Of a stretch of DNA of 64,000 nucleotides, positions 7,875-16,244 are shown piece by piece. Below the pieces are notes generated by a model. It was not told where the DNA came from and ran no database searches. It saw only the letters and a program-made list of their open reading frames with translations. Position 1 is the first letter of the stretch, and every line of letters begins with the position of its first letter. Made by a program: the position numbers and the translations under genes. This DNA comes from JAWKXU01 sp020446465 (GTDB lineage Bacteria > Pseudomonadota > Alphaproteobacteria > Sphingomonadales > Sphingomonadaceae). The stretch is from assembly GCA_041396845.1 (NCBI GenBank), contig JAWKXU010000002.1:664920-728919 (forward strand), written 5' to 3'.

Positions 7875-9074
7875 ATGGACGACGAATTTTATCGGATCAA
7901 GCGCTTGCCCCCTTATGTTATCGCGGAAGTCAACGCGATGCGGGCGGCCGCGCGCCAGGCAGGACGGGACATCATCGACCTTGGCATGGGCAACCCCGAT
8001 TTGCCGCCGCCCGACCATGTGATTGACAAGCTGTGCGAAGTCGCACGCAAACCCGACGCCCACGGCTATTCGCAGTCAAAGGGCATTCCCGGCCTGCGCC
8101 GTGCTCAGGCGAATTATTACGGCCGCCGTTTCGGCGTCGATCTCGACCCTGAAAGCGAAGTGGTCGTCACGCTCGGCTCAAAAGAAGGGCTGGCGACTCT
8201 GGCAACGGCCATCACTGCGCCGGGGGACTGTGTGCTGGCCCCGAACCCCAGCTACCCGATCCATACTTTCGGCTTCATCATTGCAGGCGCGACGATCCGC
8301 TCCGTGCCGACAACGCCCGATGAAAACTATTTTCAGTCGCTGGAAAAGGCGATGGCATTCACCGTGCCGCGCCCCAGCGTGCTGATTGTCAACTATCCTT
8401 CCAACCCGACGGCGGAAGTGGTCGACCTCGCCTTTTATGAACGGCTGGTCGCATGGGCGAAGGATAACAAGGTCTGGATCCTGTCGGATCTTGCCTATTC
8501 CGAACTTTATTATGACGGAAATCCCACGCCTTCGATCCTGCAGGTGCCAGGCGCCAAGGACGTTGCGGTGGAGTTCACCTCCCTTTCCAAGACATATTCG
8601 ATGGCCGGATGGCGCATGGGCTTCGCTGTCGGCAACAAAAAGCTGATCGCCGCGCTTACCCGTGTGAAGAGTTACATCGATTATGGAGCTTTCACGCCAA
8701 TTCAGGCCGCTGCCTGCGCCGCGCTCAACGGGCCGCAGGACATTGTCGAGCGTAACCGCGAACTTTATAAAAAGCGGCGCGATGTCATGGTAGAGGCCTT
8801 CGCGCGGGCCGGGTGGGATATTCCCAGCCCCAAGGCTTCGATGTTCGCCTGGGCGCCCCTGCCGCCTGCCCTCAAAAACATGGGCAGCCTTGAGTTTTCC
8901 AAGCAGCTCCTCACCCACGCCGAAGTCGCGGTCGCGCCGGGTGTCGGATATGGCGAAGACGGCGAAGGGTTCGTGCGCATTGCCATGGTGGAAAACGAAC
9001 AACGCCTGCGCCAAGCCGCGCGCAACGTGAAGCGCTATCTTTCCAGCATGGGTGTGAATACGTCGGTCGCGTGA
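7875..9074 (+). CDS. alaC: AlaC-type PLP-dependent aminotransferase
   Basis: 399 residues, fold-type I, class I/II aminotransferase. Visible active-site features are N177 in NYPSNPT, D205 and Y208 in SDLAYSEL, the PLP-binding lysine K239 in SLSKTYSMAGW, and R247. The N-terminal LGMGNPDLPPP and GYSQSKGIPGLR segments match the AlaC (glutamate-pyruvate) group rather than AspC. The expected reaction is reversible transfer of the amino group between alanine/glutamate and pyruvate/2-oxoglutarate in the cytoplasm. Automatic annotation often calls this family LL-diaminopimelate aminotransferase; that alternative cannot be excluded by sequence alone. Confidence 0.82.
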   Translation: MDDEFYRIKRLPPYVIAEVNAMRAAARQAGRDIIDLGMGNPDLPPPDHVIDKLCEVARKPDAHGYSQSKGIPGLRRAQANYYGRRFGVDLDPESEVVVTLGSKEGLATLATAITAPGDCVLAPNPSYPIHTFGFIIAGATIRSVPTTPDENYFQSLEKAMAFTVPRPSVLIVNYPSNPTAEVVDLAFYERLVAWAKDNKVWILSDLAYSELYYDGNPTPSILQVPGAKDVAVEFTSLSKTYSMAGWRMGFAVGNKKLIAALTRVKSYIDYGAFTPIQAAACAALNGPQDIVERNRELYKKRRDVMVEAFARAGWDIPSPKASMFAWAPLPPALKNMGSLEFSKQLLTHAEVAVAPGVGYGEDGEGFVRIAMVENEQRLRQAARNVKRYLSSMGVNTSVA

Positions 9075-9139
9075 GAAGCGGGCGGCGCGTTAACCATCGT
9101 ATTCCGCGCAAAACGACGGTTGCAATCGTGTGAAGGAAT

Positions 9140-9913
9140 GTGGTCCTTTGCGCGGTCATGGTAGCTGCGGCCAAAAAAGACCGATTCGACTGGTTGTCCG
9201 ATAAGCCTTTCCCACCCGATAAATGGGATTTGCGCTTGCTCGGCTGGTCGCTGCGCCCATTCGACACGACACCGCCCGACCGGCCATTGGCGAACTTTCC
9301 GATCCTGTGCGATTACCGCACGGTTTCTGCTGGCAGGATCGCATCAATGAACCTGCATCGCCAGCGCGTGATTCTTCTGGGAGTGGAAGGCAGCATCGAA
9401 CGCGCCGGGTTGCTGGCGGCGCGCTTTGGCGATGCCTTGCCCGGCGATGTGCAGCGCGATGAACTGGCGCAACGTGCAAAGCGCATCGCCGCGAATGCGT
9501 CTGCTCTCCCCCGTTTCCGGTATGCGGGCACGCTCCTGCTCGACATGTTCCACCGCGACGCCCGCCATAACGGACACTGGCTGGGGCTTCACCCGCGCGA
9601 GTTTGCCCTGCTGTGGTATCTTGCCGAACGCCCCGAAACGATTGTCAGCCGGCGCCGGCTGCTTGAAGATGTATGGCGGCTCAAGCATGAGCCAGGCACC
9701 AACAGCGTCGAAGTCCACATGTCACGCCTTCGCTCAAAACTCGCGACCGCAGGCATACGCGGCCTTGTTCTGACTGACCCGGCTGGCGGCTATCGCCTTG
9801 CCCCGGAACAGCAGCCCGGATCGAGCATCATGGCATGGCACGCCAGGGAACCGGAATCGCGTCTGGACGAATATGTCCTTCCCGGCCAGAACGCTGCCAT
9901 GCACGGGGAGTAA
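9140..9913 (+). CDS. Winged-helix (OmpR/PhoB-type C-terminal) DNA-binding protein
   Basis: 257 residues from a GTG at 9140; an in-frame ATG at 9158 is the alternative. The C-terminal part (about 130-225) is a Trans_reg_C winged helix: LHPREFALLWYLAERP, VSRRRLLEDVW, the recognition helix NSVEVHMSRLRSKL and the wing GGYRLA. The N-terminal region (about 50-125) has the size of a receiver domain but none of the usual acidic cluster, phospho-aspartate or conserved lysine, so it is probably not controlled by phosphorylation. No kinase gene is adjacent. Targets are unknown. The following enoyl-CoA hydratase gene begins 8 bases after its stop, so the two are likely cotranscribed. Confidence 0.75.
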   Translation: MVLCAVMVAAAKKDRFDWLSDKPFPPDKWDLRLLGWSLRPFDTTPPDRPLANFPILCDYRTVSAGRIASMNLHRQRVILLGVEGSIERAGLLAARFGDALPGDVQRDELAQRAKRIAANASALPRFRYAGTLLLDMFHRDARHNGHWLGLHPREFALLWYLAERPETIVSRRRLLEDVWRLKHEPGTNSVEVHMSRLRSKLATAGIRGLVLTDPAGGYRLAPEQQPGSSIMAWHAREPESRLDEYVLPGQNAAMHGE

Positions 9914-9921
9914 ATAAAGCC

Positions 9922-10734
9922 ATGACCTTGCATTTTTCATCGGGCGAACGAGTCGCTCTGGAGCTTGACGATGCAGGCGTTGCTCACGTCCGCCTCGCCC
10001 GGCCTGACAAACGCAATGCGCTGGACAGCCTGATGTTCGATCACTTGCTTGAAGCTGGCCAGGCGCTTTTTGAAACAAAGGGCCTGCGGGCCGTTACCCT
10101 GTCGGGTGAGGGCGCTGCCTTTTGTGCAGGGCTGGATCTCAGCATGTTCGACGTGCTGTCCGCGCCCGATGCGCCGCACCTTGCAGAACGCACGCATGGC
10201 AATGCCAATCGATACCAGCAGGTCGCCATGCAATGGCGCAAGTTGCCGGTCCCGGTGATCGCGGCAGTCCACGGCACATGCCTTGGCGGCGGATTACAGC
10301 TCGCCGCGGGAGCGGATATTCGCATTGTTGCGCCCGACGCGCAGCTCTCGATCAAGGAAATGCACTGGGGTCTGATTCCCGACATGGGCGGATTTGCGCT
10401 GTTACGCGGCCTTGTGCGCGACGACATATTTCGTGAACTCGTCTTTACCGCGCGCGATTTCAGCGGTGCCGAGGCACAGGCGCTTGGCATTGCCACCCAT
10501 GTCGATACCGACCCGCTGGCCCACGCAAAGTCCCTTGCGGCTGAAATTGCCGCGCTCAACCCCGACGCCATCCGCGCTGCCAAGTTGCTGGCCAATCGCA
10601 TGGCGGATGCAGACACCGAAACGATCCTGCTGGGTGAAAGCCAGTTGCAGGATGGTATTCTGGGCAGCCCCAACCAGCGCGAAGCGGTCATGAGCCGGAT
10701 GGAGCGGCGAGCGCCACGTTTTACCGATCATTGA
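9922..10734 (+). CDS. Enoyl-CoA hydratase/isomerase (crotonase) family protein
   Basis: 270 residues from the ATG at 9922, preceded by GGGGAG; the frame is open further left but that part overlaps the preceding gene. The crotonase fold is clear: the RPDKRNALDS N-terminal motif, an oxyanion-hole segment GAAFCAGLDLS, and the second oxyanion segment HGTCLGGGLQLAAGADIRI. The general-acid region reads EMHWGLIPDMGG, which has a single glutamate (E in KEMHWG) and an aspartate (D in IPDMGG), a pattern shared with isomerase-like members. The family hydrates or isomerises acyl-CoA thioesters in fatty acid breakdown; the substrate is not predictable. Confidence 0.85.
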   Translation: MTLHFSSGERVALELDDAGVAHVRLARPDKRNALDSLMFDHLLEAGQALFETKGLRAVTLSGEGAAFCAGLDLSMFDVLSAPDAPHLAERTHGNANRYQQVAMQWRKLPVPVIAAVHGTCLGGGLQLAAGADIRIVAPDAQLSIKEMHWGLIPDMGGFALLRGLVRDDIFRELVFTARDFSGAEAQALGIATHVDTDPLAHAKSLAAEIAALNPDAIRAAKLLANRMADADTETILLGESQLQDGILGSPNQREAVMSRMERRAPRFTDH

Positions 10735-10836
10735 GGCCGCTCCCTCCCTTTCCTGCACAGATGCCGGGAAAAGCGATTGCCTTGCTCTCAACGCTCAGCT
10801 AGGTGGCGCCCCTGCACCACGCATTTGCGCGCGAGA

Positions 10837-10910
10837 GGCCCGATGGCGGAGTGGTGACGCAGCGGACTGCAAATCCGTATACGCCGGTTCGATTCCGGCT
10901 CGGGCCTCCA
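10837..10910 (+). tRNA. tRNA-Cys (GCA)
   Basis: 74 nt. The acceptor arms GGCCCGA and TCGGGCC pair fully. U73 is the discriminator expected for cysteine tRNAs, followed by an encoded CCA. The T arm reads GCCGG-TTCGATT-CCGGC. The anticodon loop CTGCAAA has GCA at 10869-10871. It marks the left side of the first accessory region. Confidence 0.96.
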
Positions 10911-11190
10911 ACAACATTGCGGTGCAAAGGCGTCTTCGGATATTGGCGTCCAGAGTGGCGCAAGTCCGTGCCATTCAGCGAAACCCCTTCCCCAGAATTC
11001 GTCTCTGTTGAGACGCCGATTAGCTCAAAACCATGCCCGAAACAGGCAGAGTCTCTGTGGCGATATCTGCATTGACGGAATTGGAAAGAGCAACGTCAAA
11101 GAGACCGTTGCTATTAATGTCATTGGGTGATGGGCCGCTCGAAAACACCGGTCTCAGTGAACACGACAAAGCCATAATCTAACACATAGG

Positions 11191-11652
11191 CTAGAGCAAC
11201 TCGACGGTTAGGCAACATGCCTCATCCCCCGTTTTGCGCAGACGACGCTTGATGGCAGCAGGTGTGAGATAGAAGGTGCCGAGCTCATCTTTCTCGACTT
11301 GCTGGAGCAGCACCTTGCCTCGATCACCCCAAGACTGAAGGTGAAAGGCCGTTTCTCGTCCGTCGCAGATAGGGAATATCATCTCTGCCTTGCGCTGCCT
11401 GACGATACGGCGCCAATTGCGTACATCGATAGAAGAAGGCGAAAGAGAAAACCCAGGATGGCTATGCCATTCGCCAATCCAGTCTATCTTCCCCCCAGAT
11501 TTACGCCACCGCCTAAGCGCAGCGCATCTGTGCCCCTTTGGCGAGCGATAAAAGCGCGTCGAACTCTGTCGATCCCATGCCAATGGACGGGTGATCTCAG
11601 TCACATGAAGGTATGGACCCTTGCGCACCCCAAGTACCAGCCCCCCAGCTTC
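11191..11652 (-). pseudogene. JAB/MPN-domain metallopeptidase, 5' end lost to IS21
   Basis: The remaining frame encodes a JAMM peptidase: EAGGLVLG (the first residue, the catalytic glutamate, lies directly at the IS junction), GEWHSHPGFSLSPSSID (zinc-binding His-x-His and Asp), then a helical C-terminus. About 15-30 N-terminal residues, including the start codon, are missing because the IS end at 11653 replaces them. A GTG at 11628 could restart translation, but downstream of the catalytic Glu. Bacterial JAB proteins of this size cleave isopeptide or ubiquitin-like bonds and are common next to E1/E2-like genes in CBASS and Bil-type defence operons; no such partner remains here. Confidence 0.8.
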
Positions 11653-11717
11653 TGTTGATTTCCGCTGAGATTTGACCCGGGATTTTCATCGAGAAGTGAC
11701 CCGGGTTGCGGGGGTAT

Positions 11718-12536
11718 TTATTGCCCGCTGATTTCGGCTTTGGTCAAGAGTTGCGTTGTCTCCTTTTTCGGTTTGCCGTTTGCGGCGGAAGCCTTGAAGC
11801 GGAAGCTGTCGTTTCCGGTTTCGAGGATGTGGCAATGGTGGGTTAGCCGGTCGAGCAGGGCCGTGGTCATCTTGGCATCGCCGAACACGCTGGCCCATTC
11901 GGAGAAGCTGAGGTTGGTGGTGATGACGACGCTGGTGCGCTCGTAAAGCTTGCTGAGCAGATGGAACAGCAAGGCTCCGCCTGACGGGCTGAACGGCAGA
12001 TATCCCAGCTCATCGAGGATCACGAGATCGAGACGCAGCAGGCGTTCGGCGAGTTGCCCTGCCTTGTTCAGCACCTTTTCCTGTTCCAGCGCGTTGACCA
12101 GATCGACGGTCGAGAAGAAGCGCACCTTCTTGCGGTGGTGCTCGACAGCCTGCACGCCCAGCGCCGTGGCGACATGGGTCTTGCCCGTGCCGGGCCCGCC
12201 GATCAGGACGACGTTGTGTGCGTCATCGATAAACTCACCGCGATGAAGCTGGCGGATCATGGCCTCGTTCGCTTCGCTGGAGGCAAAATCGAAGGTGGCC
12301 AGATCCTTGTAGGCCGGGAACCTTGCTGCCTTCATCTGGTAGGCGATCGAGCGGACCTCGCGTTCGGCCACCTCGGCCTTGAGCAGCCCAGAGAGGATCG
12401 GCACCGCCGCGCTGAACGCGGGCGCGCCCTGTTCGATGAGATCGCCGGCGGCCTGGGCCATGCCGTACATCTTCAGGCCGCGCAGCATTACCACCACGGC
12501 AGCGCTGGCCGGATCATGACGCCCAAGACTACTCAT
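11718..12536 (-). CDS. istB: IS21 helper ATPase IstB
   Basis: 272 residues. An AAA+ ATPase of the DnaC/IstB family that assists IstA in target capture and transposition. Walker A GGPGTGKTH lies at about residues 113-121, Walker B is LVILDELGYLPF, and the sensor region contains VVITTNLSFSEW. Its ATG overlaps the istA stop (ATGA), giving coupled translation. The gene appears intact, so the element may still be active. Confidence 0.95.
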   Translation of the reverse strand: MSSLGRHDPASAAVVVMLRGLKMYGMAQAAGDLIEQGAPAFSAAVPILSGLLKAEVAEREVRSIAYQMKAARFPAYKDLATFDFASSEANEAMIRQLHRGEFIDDAHNVVLIGGPGTGKTHVATALGVQAVEHHRKKVRFFSTVDLVNALEQEKVLNKAGQLAERLLRLDLVILDELGYLPFSPSGGALLFHLLSKLYERTSVVITTNLSFSEWASVFGDAKMTTALLDRLTHHCHILETGNDSFRFKASAANGKPKKETTQLLTKAEISGQ

Positions 12537-14062
12537 GCGCGCACCTCCTTGCCGCGCAAGGCATCGTAGCGGGCGACATTGGCTTTGGGTTCACGGCGCA
12601 GCGTCAGCGCCTGCGGGGCATCGATCCTCGGTGGGTTCCCGTCCTTGCCATCGATCAGCCTGTGCAGCACGTTCAGGATATGGGTCTTGGTGGGAACACC
12701 TGCTTCCAACGCCAGCTCGACAGCACACAGCACTGCCCGCTCATCGTGGTGCAGAACCAGCGAGAGGATATCGACCATCTCCCTGTCGCCGCCGGGGTGC
12801 CTGAGAAGATGCGTCTGCAGCTGCCGGAACGCTTCAGGCATCTCGGTAAAGGGGGCGCCATTGCGCAGGGCTCCGGGCTTGCGCTGGATCACTGCCAGAT
12901 AGTGCCGCCAGTCATAAACCGTCTGCCCCCGCAGGTGATGCGCCCGGGTGATAATGCGCTGATGTTCGCACAGGACCCGGCCTTCGGCGGCAACGACGAT
13001 CCGGTCAGGGTATATCCGCAGACTTACGGGCCGGTTGGCGAAGGAGGCTGGCACGCTGTAACGGTGGCGCTCGAAGTGAACCAGACAGGTCGGCGATACC
13101 CGCTTGGTATGCTCGACAAAGCCATCGAAGGGGCGCCCCATCTCCATCAGGCTGGCGAGCTCGGCGGCATGCACATCGGCGACCGTGCCAGGCAATGTGC
13201 CGTGCTGGACCTGGCTCCATTGCTCGATGCAGCGTTCCTCCAGCCACGCATTGAGCGCTTCCAGATCGGGAAAGGCCGGCATCTTCTGCCACAGGCGCCG
13301 CCGGGCATCCTGGACGTTCTTCTCGACCTGGCCTTTCTCCCACCCGGAAGCCGGGTTGCAGAACTCGGGTTCGAACAGATAGTGGCTGGCCATGGCGGCA
13401 AAGCGGGCGTTGACCTGCCGGACTTTACCTGCGCCGATCCGGTCAACGGCGGTCTTCATGTTATCAAAGATCCCCCGCCGGGGCACGCCGCCCAGCACCC
13501 GGAATGCCTGTGTCAGCGCATCGAACAGCATCTCGTGGGTCTGCAGCGGATAGGCTCTGACGATGAACGCCTTGCTGTGCGACAACTTGGTATGCGCGGC
13601 CTGCAGCTTTACCCGTTCGCCGGCAACAACCGCCCAGTCTTCGCTCCAGTCGAACTGGAACGCTTCGCCCGGCGCAAATACCAGCGGCACAAAGGTCCCG
13701 CGCCCGCTGGTCTGCTGCTCGTACTGTAACTGCGCTTTCCACTTGCGTGCGAACGCCGCCACGCGCCCGTAGGATCCGTCAAAACCCAGCTCCACCAGAT
13801 CGGCATGCATCTGCTTCACCGTGCGGCGTTGCTTGCGTGACTTGCCAGCCTCGATCCGCAGCCAGCCTGACAGCTTATCGGCATACGGGTCCAGCTTGCT
13901 CGGTCGATCGGGAACCTTGAACACTGGTTCCACCTCGCCGCTGCGCAGATATTTGCGGATCGTGTTACGCGACAGTCCTGTGCGCCGCCCTATCTCCCGG
14001 ATCGGCAGCTTGTCGCGAAAACGCCAGCGCCGGATCACACTCAGTAAATCCATCTCGATCAC
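12533..14062 (-). CDS. istA: IS21 transposase IstA
   Basis: About 509 residues from a GTG at 14062 with GGAGG nine bases upstream; an internal ATG at 14053 (MDLLSVIRR) and a longer frame to 14119 also exist. The N-terminal helix-turn-helix reads LPIREIGRRTGLSRNTIRKYL. The DDE integrase core contains FQFDWSEDWAVV (first D), a GIFDNMKTAV strand (second D) and the Glu in GWEKGQVEKNVQ. The C-terminal beta-barrel region follows. It catalyses cleavage and strand transfer of the element's ends. Length and motifs are complete. Confidence 0.95.
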   Translation of the reverse strand: MIEMDLLSVIRRWRFRDKLPIREIGRRTGLSRNTIRKYLRSGEVEPVFKVPDRPSKLDPYADKLSGWLRIEAGKSRKQRRTVKQMHADLVELGFDGSYGRVAAFARKWKAQLQYEQQTSGRGTFVPLVFAPGEAFQFDWSEDWAVVAGERVKLQAAHTKLSHSKAFIVRAYPLQTHEMLFDALTQAFRVLGGVPRRGIFDNMKTAVDRIGAGKVRQVNARFAAMASHYLFEPEFCNPASGWEKGQVEKNVQDARRRLWQKMPAFPDLEALNAWLEERCIEQWSQVQHGTLPGTVADVHAAELASLMEMGRPFDGFVEHTKRVSPTCLVHFERHRYSVPASFANRPVSLRIYPDRIVVAAEGRVLCEHQRIITRAHHLRGQTVYDWRHYLAVIQRKPGALRNGAPFTEMPEAFRQLQTHLLRHPGGDREMVDILSLVLHHDERAVLCAVELALEAGVPTKTHILNVLHRLIDGKDGNPPRIDAPQALTLRREPKANVARYDALRGKEVRA

Positions 14063-14159
14063 TCCATGTCGCCTCCAATCCAAAGATCGGAAGCCGTTCA
14101 AACATGGGTCAAATCTCAATGAAAATTATCTCCCCTCCCGGGTCAAATCTCACCGGAAA

Positions 14160-15362
14160 TCAACAATGAGCGGTCCTGCCTGTCTGCTGGGCTGCCATCA
14201 GCGTCGTCCCTGAGCCCGCGAACGGGTCAAGAACGATGTCACCCCGGCGCGAACAATCACGCAAGGCATCGGCAACAAGAGCGACGGGTTTAACGGTGGG
14301 GTGCATGGCCAGCTCGTCCTTGCGCGTTGCCGACATACTGCTGATACCGGGATAATCCCAGACGTTGGTGCGATAGCGGCCCGTCTCGCCAAGGCCGAAA
14401 CTGTTCACGTGGGGCGCATCGCCATATTTGAACACGAATATCAGTTCATGTTTGGAGCGATAGAATGTCCCCATACCGGCATTGGTCTTGTTCCAGACCA
14501 CAAGGTTCTTGAGCTGAAGCCCACACTCATCACCGGCTTCCAGGAGCTCGCGCATATGGCGCCAGTCCATGCAGACATAAATGATGGCACCGATGCGGGC
14601 ATGGCGAACCATATTGCCAAGGGCCCGCCCCAGGAATGCCGTGAATTGCGACGCGCTCATTTCTCCCGCGCCCATCGCGAACTCACGATGACGCACACGG
14701 CCCAGACCGCAAACATGCCCATCGATCGGCACATTGTAGGGTGGATCGGTAAAGATGATGTCGGCCCGAGCATCACCCATGATGACATCATAATGCTCCG
14801 GTTCGCGGGCGTCGCCGCAGAGCAGGCGATGGCGCCCCAACTGCCAAACGTCACCAGGGCGCGTAATGGCCTCCTTTGCCATCGGCGGAATCTGGTCGGA
14901 GTTTTGTTCCTTGACATCGGGAGCGGAGTCTCTTGCCGCATCCAGCGTGAAATCCACTTCCGCCAGACTGAACCCGGTCAGTTCGACGTCAAACTCAAGA
15001 TCGATCAGTTCCTGCAATTCGAGCGCGAGCAGTTCCTGATCCCATCCCGCATTGAGCGCGAGCTTGTTGTCGGCCAGAGCATAGGCCTTGCGTTCCTTAG
15101 ATGAGAGGTCGCCGATACAAAGCGCTGGCACTTCATTCAGACCAAGTAGCTGCGCTGCTGCCACGCGGCCATGCCCCGCGAGGATTTGATCGTCCTCATC
15201 GACAAGCACGGGATTGGTAAAACCGAACCGCGTAATGGAGTCGGCGATCTGGCGAAGTTGCTTGCGTGAATGGGTACGCGCGTTGCGTGCTGCAGGTTTG
15301 AGCGCCCCTGGTGGACGCATCATGATCTGTCGAGGCACTCTCACTTTTGCCGGATGTTCCAT
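14160..15362 (-). pseudogene. ParB-N/DNA methyltransferase fusion, 3' end lost to IS21
   Basis: The start at 15362 is set by AAGGAGG with ideal spacing. The first 110 residues form a ParB/Srx-type nuclease-like domain (NARTHSRKQLRQIADSI, ILAGHGRVAAAQLLG). A DNA N6/N4 methyltransferase follows, with motif IV DPPYNVPIDG and motif I near the C-terminus DPFAGSGTTL, i.e. beta-class order. The frame runs into the IS21 end, which supplies Cys and a TGA stop after GRTAH, so roughly 30-50 C-terminal residues (the SAM-binding fold's last strands) are lost. Such orphan methyltransferases are typical of prophages and integrative elements. Activity is doubtful because the FxGxG fold is cut. Confidence 0.85.
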
Positions 15363-16244
15363 TGCCACCTCCTTCATGGATAGGTGGCAAGGATACAAAG
15401 TCGATTACTTGGCCGGCAAGACGACCCCTCGAAGCACAATTACTGATTCTCAGAGCCTTCTCAGAACCCTCTTAGACCCTTATGACTTGAAGGTACTTCC
15501 ACGGTACTTGTCGTCATACTTTCCAATGGACAGAACAAATCCACACCCTTTCTCGCGCGAGCATGTAGTCGCACCGAACTCTGAGTAACAAAAATTTTCA
15601 GTCGATTTTTACTTCTGAGGTGTACAGTGGTTACTATTCGAAGAGTCCGGTGCGAACGCTGCTGACCGGACGAATTGCGTCACAAGTCGCGAATCATACA
15701 GGCAATGCAGCTATCTGTATCGAGTGCGATTTGCCCTTGTCGGAACGGGCTGCGCACGCATCCAATCGCAACAGTCGGGAAGCCGGTACGCACTCAAGGG
15801 ATGCTCGATCCCATTTCTCGGACGGACGGCACATTTCCCGGCCCGGTCACCCCAGTTGCACGCGATCGGCTCCCGCATTTGCGCCTCTCGATCCCATTTG
15901 ACGCCTCCCATTCCCATTTCAGCACCACCTGATCCCGATTTGCGCCGTCGTTTTCCCGGAAACTATGCAGCGCGAACCGCAAATAGTGCCAAAACCCAGC
16001 CAATTCCTCTCAGTTGCAAGGCGGAAATCGGAGCAAATTCCCTGCTATGCGCTTTAGAATTCCCTGTTCCCGGATCGACGAAAAAAGCCACAGCATCACT
16101 TGATGGCTCTACTTTTCAGCGAGTTAAGACGCACATCCAGCGGCAGCGGGCCGCCATTCACGCGAAAGTTTCGATTGATCAGGGAATAACAGGGAAGAGA
16201 CCGGTGATCACAGTCGTGCCCACACCTCCATCTCTTATAGAGTT
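15363..16244. other. Gene-free stretch of island 1
   Basis: 882 bases without a convincing gene: the short frames here lack ribosome-binding sites and recognisable domains. It contains a series of roughly 21-nt repeats (separate entry), an inverted pair GTCCGG/CCGGAC at about 15646-15672, and pairs of AATTCCCTG and CAGGGAATA motifs on either side of 16060-16200. These could be recombinase arm sites or decayed coding DNA. Confidence 0.5.
15809..15945. repeat. Iteron-like 21-nt tandem repeats
   Basis: The core TCCCATTT or TCCCGATTT recurs at 15809, 15871 (as TCCCGCATTT), 15892, 15912 and 15933. Spacing between the last four is 21, 20 and 21 bases; the first lies 62 bases (three units) before the second, with a weak intermediate at about 15832. 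The best unit is close to GATCCCATTTGCGCC. An inverted copy (GGCGGAAATCGGAGCA) lies at about 16020-16035. A spacing of two helical turns suggests binding sites for one protein on one DNA face, as in origins, partition sites or integrase arms. Confidence 0.5.

Larger units (their letters stand above)
11653..14165 (-). mobile_element. IS21-family insertion sequence
   Basis: 2513 bp bounded by inverted ends TGTTGATTTCCG(C/G)TGAGA followed by TTTGACCCGGG. Inside each end is a further copy of the transposase-binding motif (AAGTGACCCGGG on the left; a CATGGGTCAAATCTCA version on the right), as expected of IS21 elements. It carries istA and istB overlapping by four bases. The flanking 5-bp sequences (GCTTC on the left, ATGAG on the right) do not match, so there is no target-site duplication. 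The two flanks are halves of different genes, pointing to a deletion next to the element. Confidence 0.93.

Noticed and set aside
12662..13729. 355-codon open frame on the plus strand
   Set aside because: Antisense to istA; shadow frame.
11648..14170. Target-site duplication of the IS21 element
   Set aside because: The bases next to both ends differ (GCTTC and ATGAG), so no duplication can be claimed.
15809..15945. CRISPR array
   Set aside because: The repeats are short, degenerate, spaced at 21 bases without spacers of constant length, and no cas gene is near.
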